A stretch of 64,000 nucleotides of DNA from Erythrophleum ivorense. Lineage: Eukaryota; Streptophyta; Magnoliopsida; Fabales; Fabaceae. Of this stretch, positions 23,729-36,560 are shown piece by piece. Within the stretch, counting starts at the first letter, position 1; every line of letters begins with the position of its first letter. The position numbers were made by a program, and so were the translations under genes. The notes under the pieces were generated by a model. The model was given only the letters and a program-made list of their open reading frames with translations, made no database searches and was not told the origin of the DNA. The stretch spans positions 248,001 through 312,000 of the forward strand of contig JAIUCV010000118.1 of the NCBI GenBank assembly GCA_026724425.1, given 5' to 3'.

Positions 23729-26700
23729 TGTAATACCTTATATTTCTAGCTCATTTCACAACATTTCCATGCTTTACATTCATAGATTCCATGAAAGAGC
23801 GAGAAAAGGAAATTAAAATAATACATTTTCTTGCTTTGCGTCATGTATGAAAATTCCATTTGATGTCACGAGAACCACATGAGCTTATACAACACATTCT
23901 CATATTGAATTACATGAATATAACTCATTTGCATCATAAAAAGTGGCTTACACCTCAAGAATCACGAAGGGAAGCATGAAATATTCATATCCATTTTCAG
24001 CCAGATTTGGCTCTTTTCTGACCAAATTTTGTAAAATCATAACTAATTCTAAACAAATTAAAATCATACATTCTTGGCCATTCTGGAAATTTATGGATGT
24101 CTACATCATATTAAAAATATTTATAGACCACAACATCCATCATAGAGGATGTTTGACATTCGAAAAAGTCCAAAGGTCAAACTGTCCCCTGGTGCTGTCA
24201 CAGCTTTCTGCAGAAAAATTTGAAAATGTCTAATTAATTTCAAAAAACTCTATTCCATACAAATGATACCAATCTAGAAATCTATGGATGTTAGCTAGAG
24301 GGAAAAAATAACTCCAAATCAGCTCAAGCACTCTAATATCTCAAAATCTAATCAAACAGTAACAGAGGTCGGTTGGAATTCCTAATATTGGACAGAATCA
24401 TCAAAAATTCATATCTCCCTCTTTAGACATCCAAATGAGGTACTTCTAATTGGAATGAGTTACTATGAATGTCTAGTTTCTCTGTAAAAAATTTCATGGT
24501 AATTGGACATCATTTGACCCCCGTGTGACAGATTTCATTTTTAGACTAAATAAATAGTACAGCAAACCAAAATCTAAAAATTTGCCAACTTTGAAAATTC
24601 ATCAAATATTCTTTAGACCTCTAAAAATTATGTTCTTTATCTTCCCAAAAATCTCTCAACAAGCTCTAATTGTATGTCAAATCTCAGATCAAAAAGAGCT
24701 TATTTGGCTAAAAAGTGATGTAAGATTCCATTATGATCAATTTTGGTCCATATCAAATACCAAAGCAACCAAATGGCTTTCCCAAGGGTTTGGCACCCTT
24801 TGGGCAAGTCTAAAAGCATGATTAAGACTTGTGTAAGCTGCCCAAATGGTTCCAAACTCCATGCATCTCATTTTGATCATTTTATCCACACATATGCATA
24901 ATTCTATCAAACCACCAATGAAGCTAATTTGCCACCATATACCCATTTCACATTCTAATGACTATAAAACATATTATCTCATTCATACATAGCATAATAT
25001 GATAATTACACCTGTCTAAGAGGTTATAGACCATATACATCAAGGGGTTACAACATTTGACATCATTATAATTTTAAAAAGCAAAGACTAAGCATGTTAG
25101 TGTCAAACTCTCCTCTTCAAGGTGGTTGGCTTCCATTATCTTGTCCACTTGGTCCACCTAGCATGTGAGATCATTGGAGAGGAGGGAATGAGATTCAAAG
25201 AATCTCAATAGCTCATCTCCCATTCAATCATACATAATAGATGCAAACAAATCCCATAAATGCGTATATGGTCATGTAGATATGTGCAAGCACTCAAGAA
25301 ACATTTTCATCATTTAAAAAAGTCATACATAGCATACAAAGGCTTGCCAAGCAAGTGGATTGGCCTCACCTAATTTCTTAGGGATATTAGACTTGCCTCA
25401 CCCATTCTTTAATGCATTCTTGGAATCAACCATGCTTTTGGGAGCCCATTTTGCTTTTGGGAGACTGTTTGCTTTGTCTCAACCAATCTTAAGGGTTCTA
25501 GGCTCATCCTCACCATGGCTAAGGGTTCTTGGCCTCACCACACTCGAGCAAACCCAAGCACACATCAAAACATCAAATGAAACATAATATGTTATCATGA
25601 AATCATGGCATATAAAATCATGCTAACATACTTTTCATAGCTTGAAAATACACATACACATACACATATTTTAAGACAAGCTAAGCACACATCCATGCAT
25701 GAGAGAAGGTGGAGAGAGCTACCTTGTATACAATTACACACTTTTTCCTTTGAATCCAAGCTCCCCTTTTCGGCCACACATACACAAAAGTGTAGGGAAT
25801 TTTTCTCTTGGCCTAAACACAATTTATGGAAGCCAATTAGGTTCATGAAACAATTTCTAAGGTCAGACGACTTGCTTAGACACTAGGTTGTTCTATGAAC
25901 CCCATTATGGTCCATAAATGCACCTAATGAAGCAACACGCCTCAAATACATTCTAGGCTCCATTATTTCCTTTCAAATATGATTCTTGACTCCTTTCAAG
26001 CCTTTTGAAATCATCACATAATTAAAACAAAGAGCCTAATAACATGTTGCTTCTTTAGGTTATAATATGGAACCTAAAGCACCAATTCACTTTTTGAGTT
26101 CTAAATTTTTTCCAAGGCCTCCCCTTATATTCATTCATCATATATGTCTTAAGAATGGGCTTAGAAAAATTTGAAACTCTCCTTAGCTACAAGAACCTCT
26201 CATGGCCGAGACACTGGAGCATAATAAGTTCCATGAAGTTTTCTTTTTTTCTCATGGGAGGATGCATATGGGGAGCCTCTTAGGGATCTTGGGAGCTCAT
26301 TTACACTCTTATTTAGGCCTAAGAATCATCATACAAAATCAGATTTTACAAGGTGCAATTGAAACCTTAGAACTTGCATTTTGAAATCTAATGGTTTTTT
26401 ATTGATTCCCTTTGCATATTCTTAATCTCCACCCATTTTTTCCTTAGATTTGCCCTTGGTTCTACCTAAAAATCAAGTCCTCCTAAGGTTTTCTCATGTT
26501 AGGCGAAATGGAGGAGGAGGAAACCAAAGATGACAACCATAGGAAGAGAAATTACCTTGTTTCCTTGCTTTTTCTCACTTGAATCTTGTGTTCTTTGAGC
26601 TCCTCTCTTCAAATCCAAATTTTTTCCTCAATTTCTCCTTTAAAACATATCCATATACTTCATTATAATCATAGGAAATAAAGGAGAATGAAGGAGAAGA

Positions 26701-27465
26701 GGTTTGGATGAGAAAGAGTATGAAAAACCATGAAAATACATACTTTCTACCTTGAATTTCTCCTCATTTTCTTCCTCCTCTTATGCGCCTCATCCCCTAG
26801 GGTTTTCCTCTAGTTTTGGGCAGAACATAGTCATGCATAATGAAGGGAGAAGAAGGGCACATCATATATATTGGTGGGAGGGAGTTACACTTTTCAAAAA
26901 TTTTTATTTTGCCCTTCATTCTTGGCATTTTCATTTTTCCTTCATTTTAGCTCCTTTTTAAGAAATGTCTTTTCTATTATACAATTTAGGCTCCCAATTT
27001 AGTAAAATGCCTTTGGAATCACTCAAATTGGAGTTAAAACCTTCTCAAATAAATTCGTCAAAGTTTAAGCACATAGACATTGAAAAACGTCCACCAGAGA
27101 GGCTTTAGCTGTCCCGGGCCTTCCTATAGTTTTTAGGGTCTCTGAGAACCCTAGGGAACTTAAAACTTTCATTTAAAAAGCCCTCTTGTGTGAATTCCAA
27201 AATTTGCTCAAAATTACAAAAAATGCCATTACGTTTTGTAAGTTTTTCGTAAGAAATTGTCTTTATTCTAGCTCCATTTTTCTTTCCGTCTGAGCCTGGG
27301 ATTCTCATTTTTAGAAGTTTAGAATGCTTTCCAAATTTTTTGGGACCTTAAGTACATCATTTTGGGTGACTTCCTTTTATATCCGGTGAGTTTCGTTCAT
27401 TAACGGAGAAATTATACGTTACGTTTCTCACATTTTCTCTCTTTTACAGAGAACTAGATGTTATA
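23729..27465 (-). repeat. Solo LTR, family A, in the interior of LARD-like element 2
   Basis: A 3,737-bp family A LTR is bounded by perfect TGCCT duplications (23724-23728 and 27466-27470). Host sequence on each side is contiguous in element 1, around 2430. No primer site, polypurine tract or coding region is attached, so LTR-LTR recombination has removed the rest of the element. The plus-strand right end reads GATGTTATA, one transition from GTTACA. Confidence 0.92.
26863..26872 (-). promoter_or_regulatory. TATA box of the solo LTR 23729-27465
   Basis: The minus strand reads CCAATATATATGATG. One base differs from the CTATATATATGA form of other copies, so the TATA core is slightly decayed. 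Confidence 0.5.
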
Positions 27466-28299
27466 TGCCTCACTACTGGTAGTCTTATCTTATGTTATTT
27501 CGAGGCTACACTAACATTCTATCACTTAGTGTCTCACAGGGTAGCACTCTAGGTTGGAGTCAACACCTTATAAGTGGATCTCAATAACCTCATTATCCCT
27601 GTGTCTAACTTTCTCTATACTGAACTCTTTTCTTAGTCTCATTTGCTAGGCCCACGAATTTCTTACTAATCTTCCGTAACTATTCACCACCCTTTTCTCT
27701 ACTTATACTAGGGGTTCTCGCTTCCTATAGGTCATCTAACCCCTTATTAGTTTATTTCTCAAGCTAGCCTGAATATGACAAACAAGATATTCATACTACC
27801 ATTTGCTGCGGCTAATTAGCCTCAGGTTTACCTTAATTTTCCTATCAAGTATTGGTCACGACTAAGCAATGAATTGGCCGCGGCTAATAGCCTCTGATTG
27901 GCTTACTTTTCCAAAGATTGGATTTTCATCTTTAGCTACCAACCCGATCCTCATTGCCTCTATACCCAGCCCATCATTAAGCTAAAGAGTTCTATCTCTT
28001 ATTTAGTTCATGAATAGCTAACTAATTGTCATCTCTGGGCTATCGGGCTTTAAGGTGTAGCTCATAACTAAACCTCTAGCCTGAAGGAATTAACCTCCTG
28101 GGCTTTAAAACTTATCTAGACATTTGGGTGTTATGGCTAGTGGATGATTCTTTTTCTCACTTCCCCTCTAAACTAATCCTGTGCAGCTACATTCTTATCT
28201 CATATCGCACTGTATCACTATTTGTTTTTAGATTAAGTAGGACATCTCGAAATGGTCTGAGTATGACTACTGAGAAAAATTAGCCCTCACATACTCCAT

Positions 28300-31200
28300 T
28301 GGTGTTATCATAAAATTCTATAGCAAATTTTAAAAATGTCTAATTAATTTCAAAAAAAATCCAATCCATACAAATGATACCAATTTGGAAATCTGTGGAT
28401 GTTAGCTATAGGGAAGAAATCACTCTAGACCATTTCAGGCATGTCTAGACCTCAAAACTTAATCAAATAGTAACTGAGGTCGGCTAGAATTCCTGATACT
28501 AGATAGATTATTTGAAAATTCATATCTCCCTCTCTAAACATCCAAATGAGATACTTCTAGTTGGCATAAGTCACTGGGAATGTTTAGTTTTTCTGTATAA
28601 ATTTTCATAGCAATTAGACATCATTTGAGCCCTGTGTAATAGATTCCATTTTCAGACTTGAGTGAACAATAACATGACCATAACCAGAAAATTTGTCAAG
28701 TTTAAAAATTCATCAAATATTCTTTAGACCTCTGAAAATTCTATTCTTTAGCTTCCCCAAATGCTCTCAACAATCTCTATTTGCATGCAAAATCTTAAAT
28801 CAAGAAAAGCTCATTTGGATAAAAAGTGATATAGGGTTCTGTTACAGTCAATTTTGGCTCCATATAGGATACCAAAATGTCCAAATGGCTTTCCTTGGGG
28901 TTTGACACCTCTTGGGTAAGTCTAAAAGTATAAATAGGACTTGTGTGAGCTGTCCAAAAGGCCTTAACCCTCATGTATCTCATTTTGTTCATCTCACCCA
29001 CACTTATACACAATTCCATAACATCATTCAAGAAGCTACAATGCCATAACATGCTCATATTGCATTCTAGTGATCACATAATACATTCTCCCATTAATAC
29101 ATGACATGTATTCATAACATCATAATACATATACATCCATTGGTTACATCATTTGCCAATTGTATGGTCTTAAAGTAACAAAATTCAAGCACTTTAATAT
29201 CATCTTCTCATCTTTAAGGTGGTTGGCTTCTATTACCTTGCTCTCTTGGTCCACCTAGCATATTAGAACATTGGAGATGAGGGGATCAGATTCAAAAAAT
29301 CCCAATAGCTCATCTCCCATTCAATCATACATAATGGATGCAAACAAGTTTTATAAATACATGTATGGTCATGTTGACATGTGCAAACATTCAATAGGTA
29401 TTCTCATCATTTGAGAAAGTCATACATAGCATACAAAGGCTTATCAAGTAAGTGGATTGGCCTCACCTAATTTCTTGTAGATGTTGGACTTGTCTCACCC
29501 ATTGTTTAAGAGATTCTTGGACTCAACCATGCTCTTGGGTCTATATCACTTTTGGGAAACTCTTTACTTTGTCTCAACCAATCTTAAGAGTTTTTAGCTC
29601 ATCCTCACCATAGCTAAGGGTTCTTGGCCTCCCCACACTCAAGCAAACCCAAGTACACATCATAAACATCATATGAAAGTATATTGTAACATCATGGCAC
29701 CATGGAATCAAAGTCATGGTAGAACACTTTTCATGGCTTAAAATACACACACACACATTCAAAGATAAGTAAAACAAACAATCATGCATAAGAGAAGGAA
29801 GAGTGAGCTACCTTGATTACAATTACACACTTTTTCTCTTGAATCCAAGCTTCTTCTTTCGGCCACACACACACAAAAGTGTGGGGATGATTTCTCTTGG
29901 CCTAAACCCAATTTATGGAAGCCAATTAGGTTCATGGAATTAATTTTAAGGCCACACAACTTGCTTAGATACTAGGTTGATTTATAAACTTTATTATGGT
30001 TCCATAATTGCACCTGATGAAGCAACACCCCTCAAATAAATTCTAGGCTCCATTCTTTTCTTTTAAATATGATTCTTGACTCCTTTAAATTCTCTTAGAG
30101 TCATTACACAATCAAAATCAAGAGCTTAACTACATGTTACTTCTTTAGGTCATATAATGGAACATAAGGCACCATCTCAATTTCTATGCTTTCTAAATTT
30201 TTTCCAAGGCTTCCTCTCATATTTATTCATCATATATGACTCAAAAATGGGCTCAAAAAAATTTAAAACTCTCCTTAGCTACTCAAACCCCTTTAGGCCA
30301 AGGCTATAGAGGAATTAAGGCTTCATGGCCTTTACTTTGTTTTCTTGATAGAGGAAGCACATAGGGAGACTTCTAGGGCTCTTAGGAGCTTAATTAAACT
30401 CTTGTTTAGACATAGGAATCAAGGTATCAAATTAGATTTTACAAGGAACATATGAAACCCTAAACTTTGCATCTTGAATTTTCATAGTTATTTGTTAATT
30501 CTCTTTGCATATTCTTAATTTTCACACCCTTTTTCCTTAGAATCACCCTTGGTTCTGCCTAAAAATCAGATCTTCTTAGGTCTTCTCAAGTGGGGAGAAC
30601 TGGTGGAGAAGGGGAAGAAAGGATATCAACCATGGAAGAAGAAATTACCTTATTTTCTTGCTTTTTCTCACTTGAATCTTGCTTTCTCTAGGCTCCTCTC
30701 TTCAAATCCGAATTTTCCCCTAAGTTTCTCCCTTAAAACAGATTTATAAACTTCATTTTAATCAAAGGAAACAAAGGAGAATGGAGGAGAGGAGGTTTGG
30801 ATGGAAGAAAGCATGAAAAACTACCAAGAAACCATACCTTTTTTCCTTGATTTTTCTTCTCCTTCTTCTTACCTTGGTGTGCCACTCTCCTAGGGTTTTT
30901 CCTCTAGTTTAGGGTAGAACAATATGAGACTAAATGAATGCAAAAGTGGGGCACCTCATATATATAGGTGGAGGAGAATGGCTTTTTGAAAAATTCTTAT
31001 TTTGCCCTTCGTTCTTGGCATGTTTGTTTCTCATTCGTTTTAGTTCCTCTTTTAGAACCATTTTTTCCATTATAAAATTTAGGTTCCCAATTTAGTAAAA
31101 TGCCTTTGGAATCACTTAAATCAGAGCTAAAACCTTCTCGAATGAATCTGTCAAAATTTGAATACATTGACGTTGGAAAACGTCCACTGGAGGGGATTTA

Positions 31201-31559
31201 ACTGTCCCGGAGCTTCCTATGGTTTTTAGGGCCTCTAAGAACCCTAGAGAACTCACAATTTTCATTTAAAAAACCTTCCTGTGTGAATTCCAAAATTTTC
31301 TCAAAATTAAGAAAATGCCATTATGTTTTGTAAGATTTTCGTCGAAATTTGTTTCTTCATTCTAGCTCCATTTTTCCTTCTATCTGAGGCTAGGATTCTC
31401 ATTTTTAGGAGTCTAAAATATTTTTCAAATTTTTTAGGACCTTCACTACATCATTTTAGGGGACTTCTTTTTGTATATGGTAAGTTTCGTTCATTTACAA
31501 AGAAATCGTACGTTACGTTTCTCATGTTTTCTCTCATTTTCAGAGAACTGGATATTACA
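28300..31559 (-). repeat. 5' LTR of LARD-like element 2, truncated
   Basis: This matches positions 14232-17501 of the 3' LTR. Its outer end GATATTACA meets the CAAAT duplication at 31560. The inner end is cut: the first plus-strand bases TGGTGTTATCATAAAATTC match 14232 onward, so about 466 bp of the LTR, the primer binding site and the start of the interior were deleted together. Its TATA box and minisatellite (about 29450-29650) remain. Confidence 0.88.
30958..30967 (-). promoter_or_regulatory. TATA box of the element 2 5' LTR
   Basis: The minus strand reads CACCTATATATATGAGGTGCCCC, identical in context to the 3' LTR box at 16901. This is the promoter that would have driven the genomic RNA of element 2, before the deletion at 28300 removed downstream LTR sequence. 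Confidence 0.6.
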
Positions 31560-31564
31560 CAAAT

Positions 31565-33690
31565 CATCCTTTTTCCCTTTTAATATCATGCCACCCTCTC
31601 TCCCTCAACTCTATCAACCTAATTTCACTCTAAAATAGAACCAAATTCAGTTCTTTATGGCGCACAAGAAGGAGGAGAAAGGAGGAAGAAAATATGCTAA
31701 AAGGGTAGGAATTTGTTTTCTTTTCATGCTCTTGCCTTCTCTAACTTGATTCTTCTCCTTATGCTCTCCCTACCCATGGTATTGGAATTCTAAATGGTGA
31801 TGTTTTGTGGCTGGTTCAGTAGAGAGAAGAAAGAATTTGGAGAAAACCTTAGCAACATAAGAAGCCTCTCTTGATAAGAAGTAAAACAAGGTATGTCTTG
31901 AAATACCATTTTCATAAATTTCATTTTTTATACATATTAATCCTCTTAATTTAGACATTTTCAAGAATTAAATATAGCTTAAGTGATTCACTTGAATGAA
32001 ATTTGATTTTATTGACCATATTTGCACTTTAAGAATTAATTTGTAAAATTATTGATTTTTAATGTGGAAATTTCTCTTAAATAATTTTGTAAATTTTTCT
32101 ACTTAATATTATCTATTATTTTTACGCATATTTTAGGCAAATTAAATCTAAATATTGTAGAATATTTTTGAAGATGATGGGCCCACTAATTCATATAAAT
32201 AAACATGGGCTACCTCCTAATCACAAATAAAGCCATGTTGCCTTCCACTCTATGATGCATATGGCAGTTGCATGATCCTATTCTTCTTGCACGTCATCAT
32301 ATAAGCACATGAAGAGGGATGTAGAGTCTTGGATATAGAAAGTATGGAGGGTTCTATTTCTATGTGTAGGCTCAAGGGAAACATACAGGTTTATTGGAAA
32401 AAAGGAAGCAAGGAGCAGCTCTCTCCACTCACGTAGCATTCTCTCACATTTGGACAGCTCATACAATTCATTCTCATGAGACCAATTCATCACACATACA
32501 AGAGACACATGCTGGAAGAAATATACACATAGGTTCAAGAGAGGCAGGAGACACACGAAGCTTAGGTTTCATGTGGAAGATGGGGTTTGGATTTGATGGC
32601 TTGTATTGAAAGAAGCAGAATGCGAGCAATGAGCTTGAGAGTTTAGGAAGCATAGACTCCACACATTCCTTATTAAGCGTGCATCAAATTTCTTATTCGA
32701 GGCTTGCATGGCATTGCTCTAGCTCACACTCTCATGCACGTACCATTCATCAATGCATTCTTCATTTTCCTTCATTGCTATAATGCATCCACACATTTTC
32801 ACTTCATCATTCTTCACTCCATGAGAGCTTAATTGGTTTTATGGCTAGCTTGGATGCAAACCTTGGATGGAAGCTTGAATCCATGGAGAATGTCAAAGGA
32901 TTGGGCTAAGATTCCTATTTTATTTTTTTCTCTCTTTCTACTTCAATTATTATTTTTGTACTTACTTAGTTGAGCTTGTAATTGACTAAGATTAGTGTGG
33001 TTTATAATTGATAGCTGGTTAGATATCAATTAGGTGATGATTAATGATCAATGGATTGAATTAAGTGTTGCATTTTTCATTTACCTTCAATTATCCATGT
33101 ATACAGTTAAGGTATTTGATAAAATGCATGTGAGAAATTTTATGCTTGAATGTCTAATTTGAGGTCTCTTTAGAGTTTAATTGGTTAATTGAACATCCTA
33201 AGATGATAATTTAGAGGGTAAATTGATGATTAATAATTCAAATTTAGTGTTTATTGATCCTAATAACAATACTTAATGATTCGATGCGGTATTGAGGTTT
33301 CAATTCAACATTAGATTGTTAATTTCTTGAATCTTGTGTGGTAACTCAAGGTACATTACCATATACAGAGATAAGGACTCTTAGACTAAAACTGTTGATA
33401 ATTGAATTTGGATAAGGGTAGTGGATATTAAGAAATAAATTCAAAGTTATTCACATGTCCATTAGTTGTTCTTAATTCATATGCTTAGTTAGTAGTTAGG
33501 AACTTTATTTCAATCTAATTTTAGTTAGTTTAATTAAATCAAAACCCCCTTTAATTAAGTAGTTTTTAGGTTCATCTCACACTTAGAGGGCTTCTTTTAA
33601 ATATCGAAATCCATTTCCAAGAGAGACAATCTAGGTTGCATCCTAAATTACAAATCTTTTCTAACCTAGTTTATTTGAGATTGCTTGATA
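31565..33690 (+). repeat. Repeat B, copy 2, with its leader-like flank
   Basis: From about 31900 to 33690 this is the complement of repeat B copy 1. Shared blocks are AATTGATAGCTGGTTAGATATCAATTAG near 33006, TTCAACATTAGATTGTTAATTTCTTGAATCTTG near 33304, and CCAAGAGAGACAATCTAGGTTGC near 33616. The first 335 bp (31565-31900) resume the host sequence interrupted by element 2. The frames at 32278-32662 on both strands overlap and carry no domain I recognise. This copy lacks most of the ACGT-rich expansion seen in copy 1. Confidence 0.6.
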
Positions 33691-35078
33691 CAACCTTCAC
33701 ATATACATATAGCACTAAATTTGTAGCACAAATAGCCTAAAGCATTCATTTTCATAAATTCCTTACTTTTAGCAGTAGAATTTACCGACATTATAGGTCA
33801 AATTAATTCATTTTTGGTTAAATGAACCATTTCCACTTACCAAACTCATCTTTCATCCTTAACACACTTGTTCATACAGAATCATCATAAAAAGAGGCAT
33901 GGAATTTGGATTTAGAGCATACACATCAAGACTAGTCAATTTTATAGGCTTCTATGCACTTCCATATTTTGACCTAATTTTAAAAAATTTATAACTTGAG
34001 CTAGAAAACTCCAAATCAAGCAAATTAAGACTTTTTATAAAGCTCAGGGCATCATCTAACTATTGTAAAAATTGCAAACCAAAACAATATTATTTCTCTC
34101 ATAAAATTCTAATAAAATAGTAGCTAGGTTAGTTTTGGCACTAGTGCAAACCTGAATTTTCAAAAATTCATATCTCACTCTACAGAGCTCCAAATTGATT
34201 GATCTTGGTGGCTATGGAAAAATTATAATGCTAGATATGCCCTTGTAAAATGTCATGAGCATTGGACTTTATTTGGCTCTTCAAAAACCCTAAAAATTAG
34301 AATAACCAAATGAACAGTGCACATACAGTTTCTGCATAATTTGGCCAACTTTGAAAAACCGTAATAAATTCTCTAGAGCTCCAAAATTTGTGTTCTTTGG
34401 CTCTATGAAAACCTTTAGATGAGATCTAAATGTATGCCAAAATTTGTCCATTTGGTCTGGCTTTGATTTAAGACAAGAATGTGGTTCAAAATGGCATCAA
34501 TATAGTATCAAATGGTCTAAAATAGCTTCTCACATAAACTATGACCATTTGCGCACGTCTTACACCTCAAATACATCATATAAAAGCACATAACAGGTCC
34601 AAATCATCATTGAACTCAAAATCACCATCTCACTTATTCATATACACATGCATTCCATAGCTCAAGGATGTCAAAAATGGAAGAGCTCATACATTTGACT
34701 CTAAATATGGTTCATATAACATTCTTCCATGCTTCTATACATGAGCAAGGGTTTATATCTCATAAATAACTTATACATACATACTTTGACATTAATTTAC
34801 ATAAAAATCTATTCTATTGTCAAAGTAATACAATTTACACTCCTTGGCCTCCATTCTTAGTTCCATGAGCATCACCTAGACAAGATTAGATAAAAAGTGA
34901 GGGAGAGTAAGATTCAAAAAATCCTAATATCTTATTCACCCTTTCAAGTAGGCATATATGGCATGTTATCATGGCAAAGAACATAAGCATGCATCAAATG
35001 CTTCCAAGAAGCAAACATAAACATGTTTTCAAGGTTACATAAACATGTAAAGATCAAAATCAAGTTTTGGGGACTTTT
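33691..35078 (-). repeat. A' LTR fragment, antisense
   Basis: This diverged LTR-like sequence contains the motif series of family A in minus orientation: TATAACTTGAGCTAGAAAACTC near 33990, TTCATATCTCACTCTACAGAG near 34168, TTTGGCCAACTTTGAAAA near 34341 and ATGCCAAAATTTG near 34433. It ends in the minisatellite block at 35070, where a plus-strand element is inserted. The same LTR continues at 36234 and 40021. Confidence 0.6.
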
Positions 35079-36228
35079 TGTAACATCTGAGTTTTTGTAT
35101 AAATGAGAACTCAAGGTTTTAGAATTTTTCTAAGTCTCCTAGCTATAGTGAGGATGCCTATTAACTTGAATAGGGTGTTTAGGCCATACCTGGATAGGTT
35201 TGTAGTGATCTTCATAGATGACATTCTCATCTATTCCAAGAATAGAGAAGAGTATGAGCAACATCTGAGATTAGTCCTAGAAACCCTGAGAGAAAAGCAA
35301 TTATACACTAAACTTAGTAAGTGTGAGTTTTGGCTCACCAAGGTGCCATTCCAAGGCCATGTGATCTCCCAGGCAAGGCTCGTAGTATATCCTCATAAAG
35401 TTGAGGATGTGTTACAGTGGGAGAGACCTAGGACAGTTACAAAGATCAGGAGCATGATTTTAAAATTTTACATGAAGAAACCAGACATTCATAGTGAGCT
35501 ATAGCAACTAGAAGCACCTTATTTGGAGTTCTAGAGAGAGAGCATGCATTTTTTAATCCTATGTTAGTACTAGTAGTGCCAGCCAAGTCTAAGTACAATT
35601 CCATTAATTTTTGTTTTCTTAATGTGACTTTATGGATCTAAAGCTATTTTTTTCCTAAAGTAGATATCTATAGCTTTCTAGAATGGTATGCTTTACTCAA
35701 TTTGGATTTTTTAAAAATTAGATATGGATTTTTGAAATTCATATTAGTAAACTATATCAGAACTCTAGGACAGCCAAACCTAGGTTACTTTTCTATTGTC
35801 AAACATAGTCAAGATGATGTTTTCATGGCTTGGAAGTATTTTTAGTATAAAGTTAACATTCAAATATTTTCATAAAGCTATGATTTGTTGAATTTCAATT
35901 TTTCTAGATTTAATTATGAATTTTCAAAGTTGGTGATAGAAACTTGAATTTTGGGTCCAAAAACAAGCATGCATTTTTTGAGGTGTAGGGCTCCAAATTC
36001 AAATTGCATGAGATGTTTCATGATGTTTGTGACTTTTTTAGATGGAATATGAGTAGGAGATGTTATTGGGGAGTCTGCGGGGTCTACAAAGAAAATTTTG
36101 AATAGTTAAAGTGTTATACATGCTATAATAAGCCATGATTTCAATCCATTTTTTCTTGAAACCCATGTATGAAGCATGTATGGAATATGATATATAGGAA
36201 AGTAAGACTAAAGTGATATGGTGTTACA
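35079..36228 (+). mobile_element. Internally deleted chromovirus remnant
   Basis: A 1,150-bp unit begins TGTAACATCTGAG, as a sense family A-like LTR does, contains a piece of reverse transcriptase, and ends in an LTR 3' portion with GGTGTTACA. The flanks CTTTT (35074-35078) and TTTTT (36229-36233) form a near-perfect 5-bp duplication, and the minisatellite of the A' host reads through. At least two large deletions have therefore collapsed a full element, one joining the 5' LTR start to RT and one joining RT to the 3' LTR (about 35520-36228). Confidence 0.7.
35150..35515 (+). pseudogene. Ty3/gypsy reverse transcriptase fragment
   Basis: The frame at 35103-35504 contains NRVFRPYLDRFVV, then the RT active-site motif FIDDILIYSK (IDD in place of YVDD, normal for plant Ty3/gypsy), CEFW and GHVIS. 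These belong to the palm and thumb of RT, which copies element RNA into DNA. Upstream, the usual PFGL..APAVFMDLMNRVF stretch is shortened: an in-frame gap joins VRMPINL directly to NRVF. Downstream the frame stops soon after the PHKVE segment. Only about 120 residues of a roughly 200-residue RT remain, so it is nonfunctional. It is closest in sequence to the pol fragments at 44100-44350 and 54452-54700. Confidence 0.9.
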
Positions 36229-36233
36229 TTTTT

Positions 36234-36560
36234 AGTATAGTCTCACCCTATTATTTGAGACTTTTGGATTAGCCTCATCCACTTTTTAGGGACTTTTAAC
36301 TTAGTCTCACTCATTCTTGATTGTTTTGGTCGTGTCTCATCCGTTCTTAAGGACTTTTGGTACAACCTCACCTATAAAGAGCAAATTCACATTCCAAATA
36401 CAATTTAAAAAGCATAATGGCACCAAGACATCAAACCAATAGCTAATGGCATGTTTTATGATTCAAACATACATATAAGCATTCAATAACAATCAAACAA
36501 CCAAGAAATGCATACAAGAATGGATGAAGAGCTACCTTTCTCAAGAATGCACAAGATTTC
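36234..36560 (-). repeat. A' LTR host fragment between two insertions
   Basis: This contains an A'-type degenerate minisatellite (CTCATCCACTTTTTAGGGACTTTT and following variants to about 36400). It then has the AGAGCTACCTTTCTCAAG block, whose complement lies near 12885. It joins 35078 on the left and 40021 on the right once the two insertions are removed. Confidence 0.6.

Larger units (their letters stand above)
17517..28299 (-). mobile_element. Noncoding interior of LARD-like element 2
   Basis: This region matches the interior of element 1 in reverse order. Segments 17517-20636, 23513-23728 and 27471-28299 are the original interior, and the rest is nested LTRs. It includes about 1 kb (near 17900-18980) absent from element 1. 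All frames are broken by frequent stops, and I find no CCHC knuckle, IDDIL-type RT motif or integrase motif. A short patch at 18720-18785 repeats CTACTGTGAYCC-like words. The left end of the interior (28299) joins the LTR internally rather than at a primer binding site, so a deletion removed the primer site and the last part of the 5' LTR. Confidence 0.75.
13766..31559 (-). mobile_element. LARD-like element 2, complete with nested insertions
   Basis: This 17.8-kb unit is flanked by identical CAAAT duplications at 13761-13765 and 31560-31564. On the minus strand the order is 5' LTR (31559-28300, missing its last part), interior (28299-17517), polypurine tract, 3' LTR (17501-13766). The interior holds two later insertions, an R2 solo LTR (20637-23507) and an A solo LTR (23729-27465). 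Without them it is about 4.2 kb, and the segment corresponding to 1234-1585 of element 1 is also missing. No gag or pol motif was seen. The LTRs belong to the same family as those of the chromovirus at 44718-64000, so the chromovirus or a relative is the likely source of the proteins that moved it; this is an inference. Confidence 0.85.

Noticed and set aside
32278..32662. Three overlapping frames on both strands at the right of element 2
   Set aside because: They are mutually overlapping, inside repeat B copy 2, and have no counterparts in copy 1.
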